From: a virus
Direction: 5' to 3' (one strand)
Length of the DNA: 20,561 nucleotides
Virus record (IMG/VR): IMGVR_UViG_3300009003_000029
Coordinates: 1 to 20,561 of that record
The notes beneath the pieces were generated by a model. That model ran no database searches. It worked only from the letters and a program-made list of their open reading frames with translations, and was not told the DNA's origin. A program made the position numbers and the translations under genes. Below are positions 1-6,322 of this stretch, one piece after another (position 1 is the stretch's first letter; every line of letters starts with the position of its first letter).

Positions 1-506
1 CTGCCTTGAACCGTCGAATCGCCGTTATAGCGACCCGTCTTCGAGTAACTGTTCATAGGGACTTCGCTCATTCTCATGAAAATGATCTGGCCTATTTTCA
101 GGCCAGGGTATAGCGGTAGGTCGTAATGACGCCTTACGTTTACTAATTCGAGGGTTAATTTACTGTTGCAAAAGCCTGGATCGATCCACCCAGCAAGTAG
201 ATTCTCGTATCCCTCTCTAGCCCTGCTTGATTTCAAGGCAAACTGAGCGCAAATGTGATCAGGTATTTTTTTAAATGTTTCATGCGTTTCAGCCAGGACA
301 AACTCACCTGGCGTCAATCGATAAGGGTTCTTTTCTGTTCGGCTGGAGATGTCAACATGGAGCAGGTCTTTCTGCCCTGCGACTTCAATCATCAATCCAC
401 TGCCCAGCCTTACATCAAGCGATGCCGGGTTGATCAGATCTTCGGACCAGTCTTTCATTGCTCCGCCGGAGCACAGCGAAATAATTTCGAGATCGGAAAG
501 CACCAT
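1..506 (-). CDS. dcd: dCTP deaminase (partial, C-terminus beyond window)
   Basis: Deaminates dCTP to dUTP, feeding dUMP to thymidylate synthesis for phage DNA replication; a cytosolic, normally homotrimeric enzyme. I read it by translating the minus strand from ATG at 506; 168 residues are visible and the frame is open to the left edge, so only the C-terminal tail is missing (family about 190). Visible landmarks are INPASLDVRLG (25-35), the KSSRAR block (92-97, matching the E. coli Ser111/Arg115 region), AGWIDPGF (105-112), LTLELVN with the catalytic Glu at 120 (E. coli Glu138), PLYPGLKIGQ and the C-terminal GRYNGDSTVQG nucleotide-binding loop. All catalytic residues are present. It starts 2 bases after the endolysin stop, so it is probably translationally coupled to it. 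Whether it also has dUTPase activity cannot be told from sequence alone. Confidence 0.9.
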   Translation of the reverse strand, partial: MVLSDLEIISLCSGGAMKDWSEDLINPASLDVRLGSGLMIEVAGQKDLLHVDISSRTEKNPYRLTPGEFVLAETHETFKKIPDHICAQFALKSSRAREGYENLLAGWIDPGFCNSKLTLELVNVRRHYDLPLYPGLKIGQIIFMRMSEVPMNSYSKTGRYNGDSTVQG

Positions 507-508
507 TT

Positions 509-1582
509 CTAGTAATCCCAGCGTATTCTTGGACCGGCTTCTCGCATACCGAGATGGACGAATCCTTTGTTAGCTCCATATCCTAAACTATGCGGCCAAT
601 TTTGGTCACACCATTCTTGTACGGCGTAAATGTCAGCGCCCTGTACATAAAAATCCACAGCGCCAACGCCTGGCGCGGGGTATAAGTGCTCCGAACCGCT
701 AGCTCCGCCGACTGATCGATTGATCGCTGGTGGCCTGTAGCCAGACGTAATGACCACCGGCTTTCCGCCAAACCTGCCACGGACACGCTCTAGAAATGCC
801 GCCAGAGTTGCAGCAGTATCTAACTGATGCTGCTCATTGAACCGTCGCTCTTCTAGATTCAGCGCAAACTCGCCCAGCGTGATGTGGGGGGTCAGCCGAC
901 TGGTAAACGCAGACCCAGGCCGGAGCTTTGCTGTTTCAGCTGGCGGCGATTGATCTCCGCCTTTCCAGAGTTTGCCCTCGGCTTGCCTCCGACGTTTCAG
1001 ACCGGCTTCAAAGCTGCTCCCAGGGTTTCGATAGAGCAGCATCGCGTCAGGAACAGTTTTCCAGTCTTTATCACGAAGCTTTTGGCTGATTGTCTCAAAA
1101 CCTTCAGAGCCATAGAATCCAGAACCAAGGTTGTAGGCGAAGCTGATCAATGCTGCCTGCTGATTCTCCGCCATTTCTGACCAGTAAGGAACGGTCTGAG
1201 AAAGCTTGTCGTCGATTTTGTCTACTGTGCCTTCCAGTAAAGCATCGCCTTCTTTTCTTCTGATCCAGTCGCCTTCCCTTACGGGTCGCCCGTCAAGATG
1301 CGACAAATTTCCCCATCCAATCGTCCAGTAACCGGCAGGGCATTTATACGCTTCTGCGTGCCAGCCTTCAAACTTCTTAATAAGTTCTAATGCTTGCTTG
1401 TGATCAGACTGTTTGCCTGATTGGCTCCATGTTGCGAACCATTCCCGATCACGTCGCATAGCAGCTTCATAGCCAATATTCGCAAGGTCTGCTTCTAGAA
1501 GTGAGATGCTTGCGGCTTGATGCGGCAAGCCTTTGTAATAGCGAAACAACTGTTCCAGGGTGATTGCTTTACTGTTCGTCAT
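509..1582 (-). CDS. Two-domain endolysin: GH24 lysozyme plus M15 D,D-peptidase
   Basis: Degrades host peptidoglycan at lysis; 357 residues from the chosen ATG. Residues about 60-210 form a GH24 (phage lysozyme) domain with the E-8aa-C-5aa-T catalytic pattern: Glu72 in KKFEGW, Cys81 in KCPAGYW (Asp in T4 lysozyme) and Thr87 in TIGWG. Residues about 225-357 form an M15-type zinc peptidase: VITSGYRPPAIN, then SEHLYPAPGVGAVDF with candidate zinc ligands His and Asp, and FVHLGMR with the third ligand His. There is no signal peptide, so access to the wall should need a holin. An in-frame start at 1672 would add 30 residues with no resemblance to lysozymes and overlap the upstream gene by 104 bases; ATG at 1582 overlaps it by only 14 and is preferred. 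The two activities together would cut both glycan and peptide bonds. Confidence 0.92.
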   Translation of the reverse strand: MTNSKAITLEQLFRYYKGLPHQAASISLLEADLANIGYEAAMRRDREWFATWSQSGKQSDHKQALELIKKFEGWHAEAYKCPAGYWTIGWGNLSHLDGRPVREGDWIRRKEGDALLEGTVDKIDDKLSQTVPYWSEMAENQQAALISFAYNLGSGFYGSEGFETISQKLRDKDWKTVPDAMLLYRNPGSSFEAGLKRRRQAEGKLWKGGDQSPPAETAKLRPGSAFTSRLTPHITLGEFALNLEERRFNEQHQLDTAATLAAFLERVRGRFGGKPVVITSGYRPPAINRSVGGASGSEHLYPAPGVGAVDFYVQGADIYAVQEWCDQNWPHSLGYGANKGFVHLGMREAGPRIRWDY

Positions 1583-1760
1583 TCCAAGGTGATTTAATGT
1601 GCAGGTCGTTGATCTGGGGTGGTGGCATGACTGGCGGCTGTGATTTATGCCAGCGTTCAACCTCAGCGTCAATCCGAGGCTTTAGGGTTGCCTCGAATTT
1701 ACGACGTTGAATTTCGCGCTTCAATCCCTCAAGCGGTGATCGCGTTGAGAATCTAAACAA
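1569..1760 (-). CDS. Small basic protein of lysis region, unknown function (63 aa)
   Basis: I do not recognise this protein. It is 63 residues, rich in Arg/Lys in the first half (KREIQRRKFEATLKPRIDAE, which looks helical) with a proline-rich stretch (QPPVMPPPQ) before the C-terminus. It has no membrane segment. The apparent start is TTG at 1760; a strong GGAGGT lies at 1768-1763 but only 2 bases upstream of it, which is closer than usual, and no in-frame ATG exists. It follows the 49-residue membrane-protein candidate by 20 bases and overlaps the endolysin start by 14 bases, so position suggests a lysis accessory role or a structural cofactor. The intact frame between two real genes and the good ribosome-binding sequence are the case for it; the start is uncertain. 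Confidence 0.55.
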   Translation of the reverse strand: MFRFSTRSPLEGLKREIQRRKFEATLKPRIDAEVERWHKSQPPVMPPPQINDLHIKSPWNDEQ

Positions 1761-1780
1761 CCACCTCCCATCAGCAGGGA

Positions 1781-1930
1781 TCAGCCCTTTTTTCCCTTTA
1801 AAGAACGCAGAACAGTGAACAGGAGTTGAAACACTGAGTTGTCCTTAAGCTTGCTCATTCCAATCAGCTCACTAGCTGCTGCTACCACAATCCAAAAGGC
1901 TGGATGTGCCAAAACTTCTTCGATGCCCAT
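1781..1930 (-). CDS. Small membrane-protein candidate, possible holin (49 aa)
   Basis: A 49-codon ORF (ATG at 1930, TGA at 1783-1781) starting MGIEEVLAHPAFWIVVAAAS. It has a hydrophobic stretch at residues 10-25 (PAFWIVVAAASELIGM), then KLKDNSVFQLLFTVLRSL, and a basic end (KGKKG). Short proteins with this layout (one membrane helix, an NSV/I-QLL motif, a Lys-rich tail) are, as I remember it, common next to phage endolysins, but I know no proven function for them. It starts 17 bases after the stop of the 91-residue gene and ends 20 bases before the next, fitting the operon exactly. The position between a membrane/coiled-coil protein and the endolysin suggests a holin or pinholin role; that is inference. 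No convincing Shine-Dalgarno sequence precedes the ATG. Confidence 0.75.
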   Translation of the reverse strand: MGIEEVLAHPAFWIVVAAASELIGMSKLKDNSVFQLLFTVLRSLKGKKG

Positions 1931-1947
1931 TTGAATGCCGTTGATTC

Positions 1948-2223
1948 TTAGTCGATTCTAGCCTTGGTGGTTTCTAAAACAGTTATTCGGTTCCCGTGAT
2001 CATTCAGGCGTTCGTAAATTTCACGGCGATCAGCGTTGGCCTGAACTTTTTCCGCCTTCATGTCCTGATGCAAGTCTTCAAGTTTTGTCGCAATAGACTC
2101 GACACCAGCGGTGAGGCGAATAACCGCTTCACGGCTTTCGCTGGTTCGCCTAGTAAACCCAGAGACACTCATCCCAGCTATACCAAGGGACGCGCCTAGG
2201 ATCGCAGCGTAAATTTCAATCAC
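1948..2223 (-). CDS. Membrane-anchored coiled-coil protein of lysis cassette (91 aa)
   Basis: A 91-residue protein with a GTG start at 2223, preceded by AGGA about 4 bases upstream. Residues 3-22 form one glycine/alanine-rich hydrophobic segment (IEIYAAILGASLGIAGMSVSG), followed by charged RR and then a long helical, heptad-like stretch (residues 30-88: ESIATKLEDLHQDMKAEKV and ERLNDHGNRITVLETTKAR). A single N-terminal membrane helix followed by a coiled coil suits an inner-membrane spanin or a holin-like protein, and the gene sits three genes before the endolysin. No lipobox-bearing partner (an Rz1-like o-spanin) is visible, so I prefer the neutral call. It could instead be a membrane-associated structural or exclusion protein. 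Confidence 0.75.
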   Translation of the reverse strand: MIEIYAAILGASLGIAGMSVSGFTRRTSESREAVIRLTAGVESIATKLEDLHQDMKAEKVQANADRREIYERLNDHGNRITVLETTKARID

Positions 2224-2237
2224 GAATCCTAGCCTTG

Positions 2238-2387
2238 TTATTTCAAGTCTAAAGGGTCTAGCCTACCAGACAAGATTGCAACTGCACGTTTGTAAAACAT
2301 GCAGTCTGTCTTCCCTGCCTCTTCTAAGGCTTGCTTAACGCGCTTCCAGTTTTCGAGAGTATGTTGACCGATAGTTTTATGGCTCAA
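2238..2387 (-). CDS. Small conserved-looking hypothetical protein (49 aa)
   Basis: A 49-codon ORF read by hand: a TTG start at 2387 overlapping the stop of the 224-residue gene (the TTG lies 5 bases before that TAA), ending in TAA at 2240-2238, 14 bases before the next gene. The protein has an amphipathic Lys/Glu-rich helix (LENWKRVKQALEEAGKT), then DCMFYKRAVAILSGR and DPLDLK at the end. It has no signal peptide or membrane segment. The sequence looks protein-like and I have an impression of similar short proteins in marine phages near the lysis genes, but I cannot name a function. The frame fills an otherwise unexplained 153-base gap exactly, which supports its reality. The only in-frame ATG (residue 30) would leave a 20-residue peptide, so the TTG start is the better choice. 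Confidence 0.7.
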   Translation of the reverse strand: MSHKTIGQHTLENWKRVKQALEEAGKTDCMFYKRAVAILSGRLDPLDLK

Positions 2388-3051
2388 TGATCTCAACCAG
2401 TATAGTTACCCAGTCATCTGACACGTTTAGTTGCCCCCATGCACCCCACGAATAGCTGCCTGCTGCTCCAATCGGTTGAAAGGAAACTGCTAACGACCCT
2501 GTGTTACTCCCGCTTGTTGAAGACTCTATCAAAGTCGCCCCTGAAGGAGGAAACCATCTATTTTTATTTACATTGTCACGATTCCAAAAGACGAGCTGAA
2601 GTGCTAATGAATTTGCGGAATAGTTTGAGGAAAGATTGTCATGGCTTGGAGTATTCCCCGATCCTGTAGCTCTAAGACTATCTCCTTTATACGTGACTCC
2701 ATTTGTATTTGTGAAATTATTATCCGCTCTAACCGTGAAAGCTATGGCTTGATCGAAATCTTGAAGCACATCTGTCATACGGAAAGAGGTTAATGACCCA
2801 GGATTAGGAACTCCAAAAATGCCGTAGCCTACGGTGTTAACTTGATTTCTTTCTATAACACTCACGCCGTTTCCGCTTTGAATATTTGGCTGTGAGTTAT
2901 CTGAAGATGCCACAAAGAGAAACATGTCCCCAGACTGTGAGTTTGGGAAAGACATCAAGTCTCCTTGTGTATTGACATCCCAAGTGTCAACTACTAGCCA
3001 TTGGCTTGTGCTTGATGTGATAAGTAATGGGGAGATGCCGCCTGGAATCAT
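2377..3051 (-). CDS. Beta-rich virion protein, possible fibre tip or receptor-binding protein (224 aa)
   Basis: The function is not recognised. The 224 residues are rich in Ser, Asn, Gly and aromatic residues and predict as beta-strands, with no membrane segment or catalytic motif I can see. Typical stretches are GDMFLFVASSDNSQPNI, ALQLVFWNRDNVNKNRW and YSWGAWGQLNVSDDWVTIL; this pattern (GD-hydrophobic early, a GATLIESS strand, a hydrophobic C-terminal strand) resembles beta-sandwich modules at the ends of phage fibres. It begins 9 bases after the 752-residue fibre, with GAGGT at 3062-3058 set 6 bases before ATG, a strong ribosome site that overlaps the fibre stop codon. Tight coupling to the fibre suggests a distal tip, a fibre chaperone or a capping subunit. 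It overlaps the following 49-codon gene by 11 bases. Confidence 0.6.
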   Translation of the reverse strand: MIPGGISPLLITSSTSQWLVVDTWDVNTQGDLMSFPNSQSGDMFLFVASSDNSQPNIQSGNGVSVIERNQVNTVGYGIFGVPNPGSLTSFRMTDVLQDFDQAIAFTVRADNNFTNTNGVTYKGDSLRATGSGNTPSHDNLSSNYSANSLALQLVFWNRDNVNKNRWFPPSGATLIESSTSGSNTGSLAVSFQPIGAAGSYSWGAWGQLNVSDDWVTILVEIIEP

Positions 3052-3060
3052 TGTTCTACC

Positions 3061-5319
3061 TCAAGAAAAATTGGTTGCGAGTGTGCAAATAATTGAAGGG
3101 CTTACTCCGGCCAGACGGACAACGTAACTCAAAACATCAACAGCACCAGGGGCAGCCGAAAGGGCTGGAGTAATACCTCCAGCAAAATCGTAATTGCTCC
3201 CGAATGCGAGCGTCCTGCCTCCCACTCCATCCTGACTAATAAAAATACAACCGGATTGCCCAGCGGCTAAGTTTGTCGGGTTGTCAAGTGTCCTGTTTCC
3301 GCCGAGCGTTACGCTGTAAAAATTATTTTCATTTAAATTGACCGCTATATTGGCTGCATCGGCTAATGCTGTGATACTTCCACGTTGAGCTTTAGTAAAT
3401 GTTTGATTTTCGTCTTCCTTGACTGTTGCAGCGTCAAACGCTTCGACAGTTACGCCAATATCTGAAGCAGTTAGATAGGATCCTGCACTTCCATTGCTAG
3501 CAGCCGTAATCCTTCCTTGCTGGTCTACCGTGATTGCTGCATTTGTGTAGCTTCCTGGCGTTACAGCCGTGTCGTCTAAGTTGAGCGTAATGGATCCACT
3601 AGCGTTAACAGTTGTAAGCCCTGTGCCACCAGTGAGAGTGGCTTTTGCTAATGACCCACTGCTGGTGCCTACAAGAAGCTCGCCATCTGTATAAGTCGTC
3701 TGTCCGGTTCCCCCATACGCAACTCCGACCTCAGTTCCTTGCCAAGAACCTATAGCAATCGTGCCGACACTTGTCAGGCTTGATCCGACAATGCCTGTAC
3801 CCAAGCTTGTAGCGTCTAGAACCTTTGTCTCGGCGATTCGATATTCCTTATTAAGTGCAAGGTCTAAATGTTCAGATGATCTCCAATTTTCTCTACTCTG
3901 TAACCACCTAAAGGTTTTATCTGTGGCTCCTTTAAGTGTTATTCCTCCAAGGTCTGCGGTTGTGTTTGTGGGGCTTGCCACTACGCCAAGCTCAATGTTC
4001 TTATCTTCAACCAGAAGATTCTGGGTATCCAGTGTTGTTGTTGTTCCACTGACAGTCAAATCACCTGCAATCGTGACCGAACCAGCGAAGGCTCCATCTC
4101 CGTTGTCATCAAGCTGAATATTGGGGTTGGCAGGTAACGAACCACCAAAAATTAGAGATCCATTTGAATTAATTCTAAGTTTCTCTGCTCGGCCTGCTGA
4201 AATAACTACGGTATCACTTATCGCTGTTTCGCTTGAATTGCCTCTATAGGCCCCAATGACTGTATTATTGTTTCCGCTGAAGTGGTATGCAGAATCGTGC
4301 CCTAACGCGACATTGTATTCTCCTGTTGTCGAAAGCCTTAAAGCTCCAACTCCCAATGCAGTATTATTCTCTCCTCCGATAAGATCACCTGCTGCTTTAT
4401 TGCCGACCGCTACGTTTCTAGACCCTGTTGTGCAATCAATAAGAGCCGATTCCCCGACCGAAGTATTATGAAACCCTGTTGTGTTCGCTTGCAGAGATTT
4501 AAGCCCAACAGATGTGTTACCGCTTCCTTCGGTATTGCTCTCAAGAGATTTCTTTCCGAAGGAAGAATTTCCAGTCCCAGTAGTATTGCTGCCTAAGTTT
4601 TGTACTCCTACACTTGTGTTGCTTAAAACAGAATTGCCGCCACGACTTATGTCAATATTGTTGTATGCTCCAGCAGTAATCTCGCCGTTTGAATGAATAG
4701 TTAGGCTAGGAGAAGAAGGCGCTCCAGGGCCTACGGAAACATCGCCTATGACTTCTAAGTCTCCAGGAACGCTTAAATCGCTTGTAAATTCAACCGCATT
4801 GCCCTGTGCGTTGGTTCTAAGTATTTGGCCTGCCGTGCCAGGAGTAATTGAAATGTTTGGCTGGGTTGAGTTTCCGCCAACCGCCAAAGGAGATGTTGCG
4901 TTAACGCCAACAAGAAAGCTGCCGATTTCAGCTTGCAGCTGAGAAGCATCTACTACACGCCCAGGTGATCCATTAGTAATGTCAGTTGCGCTAGCAAGCT
5001 GAACAGTGCCACTTGCGCTAGAAGTTGCTGTGTTTACTGTTATTGCAGGAGTGAATTGCGTCGAAGAATCTTGATATACAAAAAGCCTTGCCGGGGTTAC
5101 GCTTGTGTCAAGCCAAGGGTCGCCGGGGCTCGCCCCAGTAGGCGCAGTGGCGCTAACCCAAATATTGTTAATTTTTCGGACATTCCCGGCAGTATCTTTG
5201 CATGTCAGAAATGGGCCGTCAGCGTTGTAATTTACGGCAATTTCGCCTAGCCCTAGATCGCTAGCGACCGGAAGCCTTTGGGATACACCACTCTTCTTGT
5301 GAACAATATCAAGGGCCAT
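3061..5319 (-). CDS. Tail fibre with YadA-head-like repeats (752 aa)
   Basis: A receptor-binding tail fibre, probably trimeric. Residues 1-80 are the likely attachment domain (MALDIVHKKSGVSQRLP start, then GEIAVNYN and PGDPWLDTS). Residues 234-360 hold seven tandem copies of a 17-residue motif of the form N-T-S-V-G-x5-L-x3-TTG, as in left-handed beta-roll heads of YadA-type adhesins. Residues 430-580 carry blocks common in cyanophage fibres: LLVEDKNIELG, GGITLKGATDKTFRWL, SSLTSVGTI, YGGTGQTTYTDGELLVGT. The C-terminus (NFYSVTLGGNRTLDNP, QDGVGGRTLAFGS, VDVLSYVVRL) is a domain I know from the ends of phage structural proteins. No S74 self-cleaving chaperone follows. It is preceded by the window's largest gap, with two hairpins and no clear Shine-Dalgarno, and is followed by the coupled 224-residue gene. 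Confidence 0.85.
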   Translation of the reverse strand: MALDIVHKKSGVSQRLPVASDLGLGEIAVNYNADGPFLTCKDTAGNVRKINNIWVSATAPTGASPGDPWLDTSVTPARLFVYQDSSTQFTPAITVNTATSSASGTVQLASATDITNGSPGRVVDASQLQAEIGSFLVGVNATSPLAVGGNSTQPNISITPGTAGQILRTNAQGNAVEFTSDLSVPGDLEVIGDVSVGPGAPSSPSLTIHSNGEITAGAYNNIDISRGGNSVLSNTSVGVQNLGSNTTGTGNSSFGKKSLESNTEGSGNTSVGLKSLQANTTGFHNTSVGESALIDCTTGSRNVAVGNKAAGDLIGGENNTALGVGALRLSTTGEYNVALGHDSAYHFSGNNNTVIGAYRGNSSETAISDTVVISAGRAEKLRINSNGSLIFGGSLPANPNIQLDDNGDGAFAGSVTIAGDLTVSGTTTTLDTQNLLVEDKNIELGVVASPTNTTADLGGITLKGATDKTFRWLQSRENWRSSEHLDLALNKEYRIAETKVLDATSLGTGIVGSSLTSVGTIAIGSWQGTEVGVAYGGTGQTTYTDGELLVGTSSGSLAKATLTGGTGLTTVNASGSITLNLDDTAVTPGSYTNAAITVDQQGRITAASNGSAGSYLTASDIGVTVEAFDAATVKEDENQTFTKAQRGSITALADAANIAVNLNENNFYSVTLGGNRTLDNPTNLAAGQSGCIFISQDGVGGRTLAFGSNYDFAGGITPALSAAPGAVDVLSYVVRLAGVSPSIICTLATNFS
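4240..4620 (-). repeat. 17-residue (51-bp) tandem repeats in the fibre
   Basis: Residues 234-360 of the 752-residue fibre repeat with a period of 17. The first six units begin NTSVG, NSSFG, NTSVG, NTSVG, NVAVG and NTALG; a seventh of 16 residues begins NVALG, and a partial NTVIG follows. Positions 1 (Asn) and 5 (Gly) are invariant, a Leu/Ala lies near position 9, and TTG or SGN near position 13-15. The coding units have diverged at the DNA level, so this is an old protein repeat rather than a recent expansion. The pattern fits one turn of a trimeric beta-roll per unit. Confidence 0.85.
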
Positions 5320-5338
5320 CTGCTATCGAGCGAAGATT

Positions 5339-5368
5339 CTGGTATTGACCAGTGAGCTAATTCTAGCT
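5339..5368. promoter_or_regulatory. Two adjacent small hairpins in the longest intergenic gap
   Basis: The 50-base gap between the vWA stop and the fibre start holds two perfect inverted repeats with 4-base loops, 2 bases apart: 5339-5352 (CTGGT, loop ATTG, ACCAG) and 5355-5368 (AGCTA, loop ATTC, TAGCT). In the mRNA the second forms right after the vWA stop (5372-5370) and the first ends 19 bases before the fibre ATG. There is no U-tract, so they do not look like intrinsic terminators. They may mark mRNA processing, translational control of the fibre, or a protein-binding site. The stems are only 5 bp, so chance cannot be excluded. Confidence 0.4.
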
Positions 5369-5369
5369 G

Positions 5370-6320
5370 CTACAACGAAGCATCAAACAACAGCTCTCCT
5401 AGTATTTTACCTAGGACGGCAAACGTCAACGGGAAGTTGTCCCCGCAAGCCGTTAGTGCTAATACAGCTCCGCCTGTAAGTTCCGCGTAATGCCCGACGT
5501 TCGTTGAGCTGTCACCATTACTGTTTGCGCCTTGACTCACTCCAGAAAAGTACCCTTCACAAGTAAGAGTTGTCTTGTCAATGTTTTTGACAATTGTTAA
5601 GTCACTTAATTGAGTACTGGAAGCGACGGTTGCGGGCGAAAAAATAACTGTAGCTTCAGTTTGCCCTGTAAAAACGAAACCGTAAACCCTAGAACCGCTA
5701 GGGACAGTTCCGGCACTTATAAGAGCATTGAGCTGACTACAACTTGGCTCTAAATCTCTACTTTGGTTAAATCGCAGGTCAGGACCATCAATAAAAACTA
5801 ATATCTGAGAGTCACCGCCTCTCATCAAAGCGTCCAATTGCTCACCATTTCTTAAATTGCCTGACGCCTCTTCTGTTGATTCTGAAATAACAATTCGAGC
5901 AATATTGTCATCTTTGCTTCTGAAAGCACCTAAAGAACCTCTTGGACCCCCTGGCCTTGCGATAGCGTAAATAGCTCCTGTTTCGTCTTCAAAATTTGCA
6001 CCTAACTCAGAACCAGGATCAGTAGCTCCCCAGTTTGCTTCTGAGATTTCACTGCTGTCAATAAAAACTTTGTCCGGGCTAGTGTCTGCAAATAAACCAT
6101 TGCCAAAGCCTCCAATACTATATCTATTTAAAAAGGTTTCAGTGCCCACGCCTTCAGCCGCCAAGGCACTCTCAATTGACAATATGTTTGCTTTGTCCTT
6201 AAACGCATTGATAAAATTACCGTTAGAACCAGATTCGTCAAACAAGACTGTGACATCTACAGCAGCAGGCTTGCGAGTGCGAGCCTTGCTGCCAAAAAAA
6301 GCGGGTACTGCAGTGACCAT
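5370..6320 (-). CDS. von Willebrand factor A (vWA) domain virion protein (316 aa)
   Basis: A vWA fold occupying nearly the whole protein, a metal-dependent adhesion domain. The first strand VDVTVLFDESGS carries a complete MIDAS DxSxS motif (Asp28, Ser30, Ser32). Thr100 in WGATDPGSE is a candidate second ligand. The third position, usually Asp in TDG/TDE, reads ISEST (Glu147) after the strand ARIVI. Further strands are QILVFIDGPD (172-181), SRVYGFVF, and HYAELTGGAVLAL near the C-terminus, which matches the ATGG closing motif of vWA domains. There is no signal peptide, so it presumably joins the particle during assembly. It sits 2 bases after the 1205-residue fibre and 50 bases before the repeat fibre, so a role in host adhesion, or in attaching or capping a fibre, is the natural inference. 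The fold call is fairly secure; the function is not known. Confidence 0.7.
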   Translation of the reverse strand: MVTAVPAFFGSKARTRKPAAVDVTVLFDESGSNGNFINAFKDKANILSIESALAAEGVGTETFLNRYSIGGFGNGLFADTSPDKVFIDSSEISEANWGATDPGSELGANFEDETGAIYAIARPGGPRGSLGAFRSKDDNIARIVISESTEEASGNLRNGEQLDALMRGGDSQILVFIDGPDLRFNQSRDLEPSCSQLNALISAGTVPSGSRVYGFVFTGQTEATVIFSPATVASSTQLSDLTIVKNIDKTTLTCEGYFSGVSQGANSNGDSSTNVGHYAELTGGAVLALTACGDNFPLTFAVLGKILGELLFDASL

Positions 6321-6322
6321 AA

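Noticed and set aside
255-573. Plus-strand open frames of 74-85 codons at the left edge
   Set aside because: They are antisense to the dCTP deaminase, whose catalytic motifs are complete in the minus frame.
1583-1672. A longer endolysin start, adding 30 residues
   Set aside because: The extra residues are His/Cys/Thr-rich without resemblance to lysozymes and would extend the overlap with the upstream gene to 104 bases; ATG at 1582 fits better.
3761-4942. Several plus-strand open frames of 64-118 codons inside the repeat fibre region
   Set aside because: They lie wholly opposite the recognisable fibre, are rich in Pro/Ser/Val as complements of Gly/Thr/Asn coding often are, and show no family motif or ribosome site.
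3061-5319. S74 endosialidase-type self-cleaving chaperone at the fibre end
   Set aside because: The C-terminus is a beta-rich domain without the Ser/Lys catalytic signature of S74.
5320-5369. Intrinsic terminator or promoter in the longest gap
   Set aside because: The hairpins have 5-bp stems and no U-tract, and I could not find a -35/-10 pair with sensible spacing.
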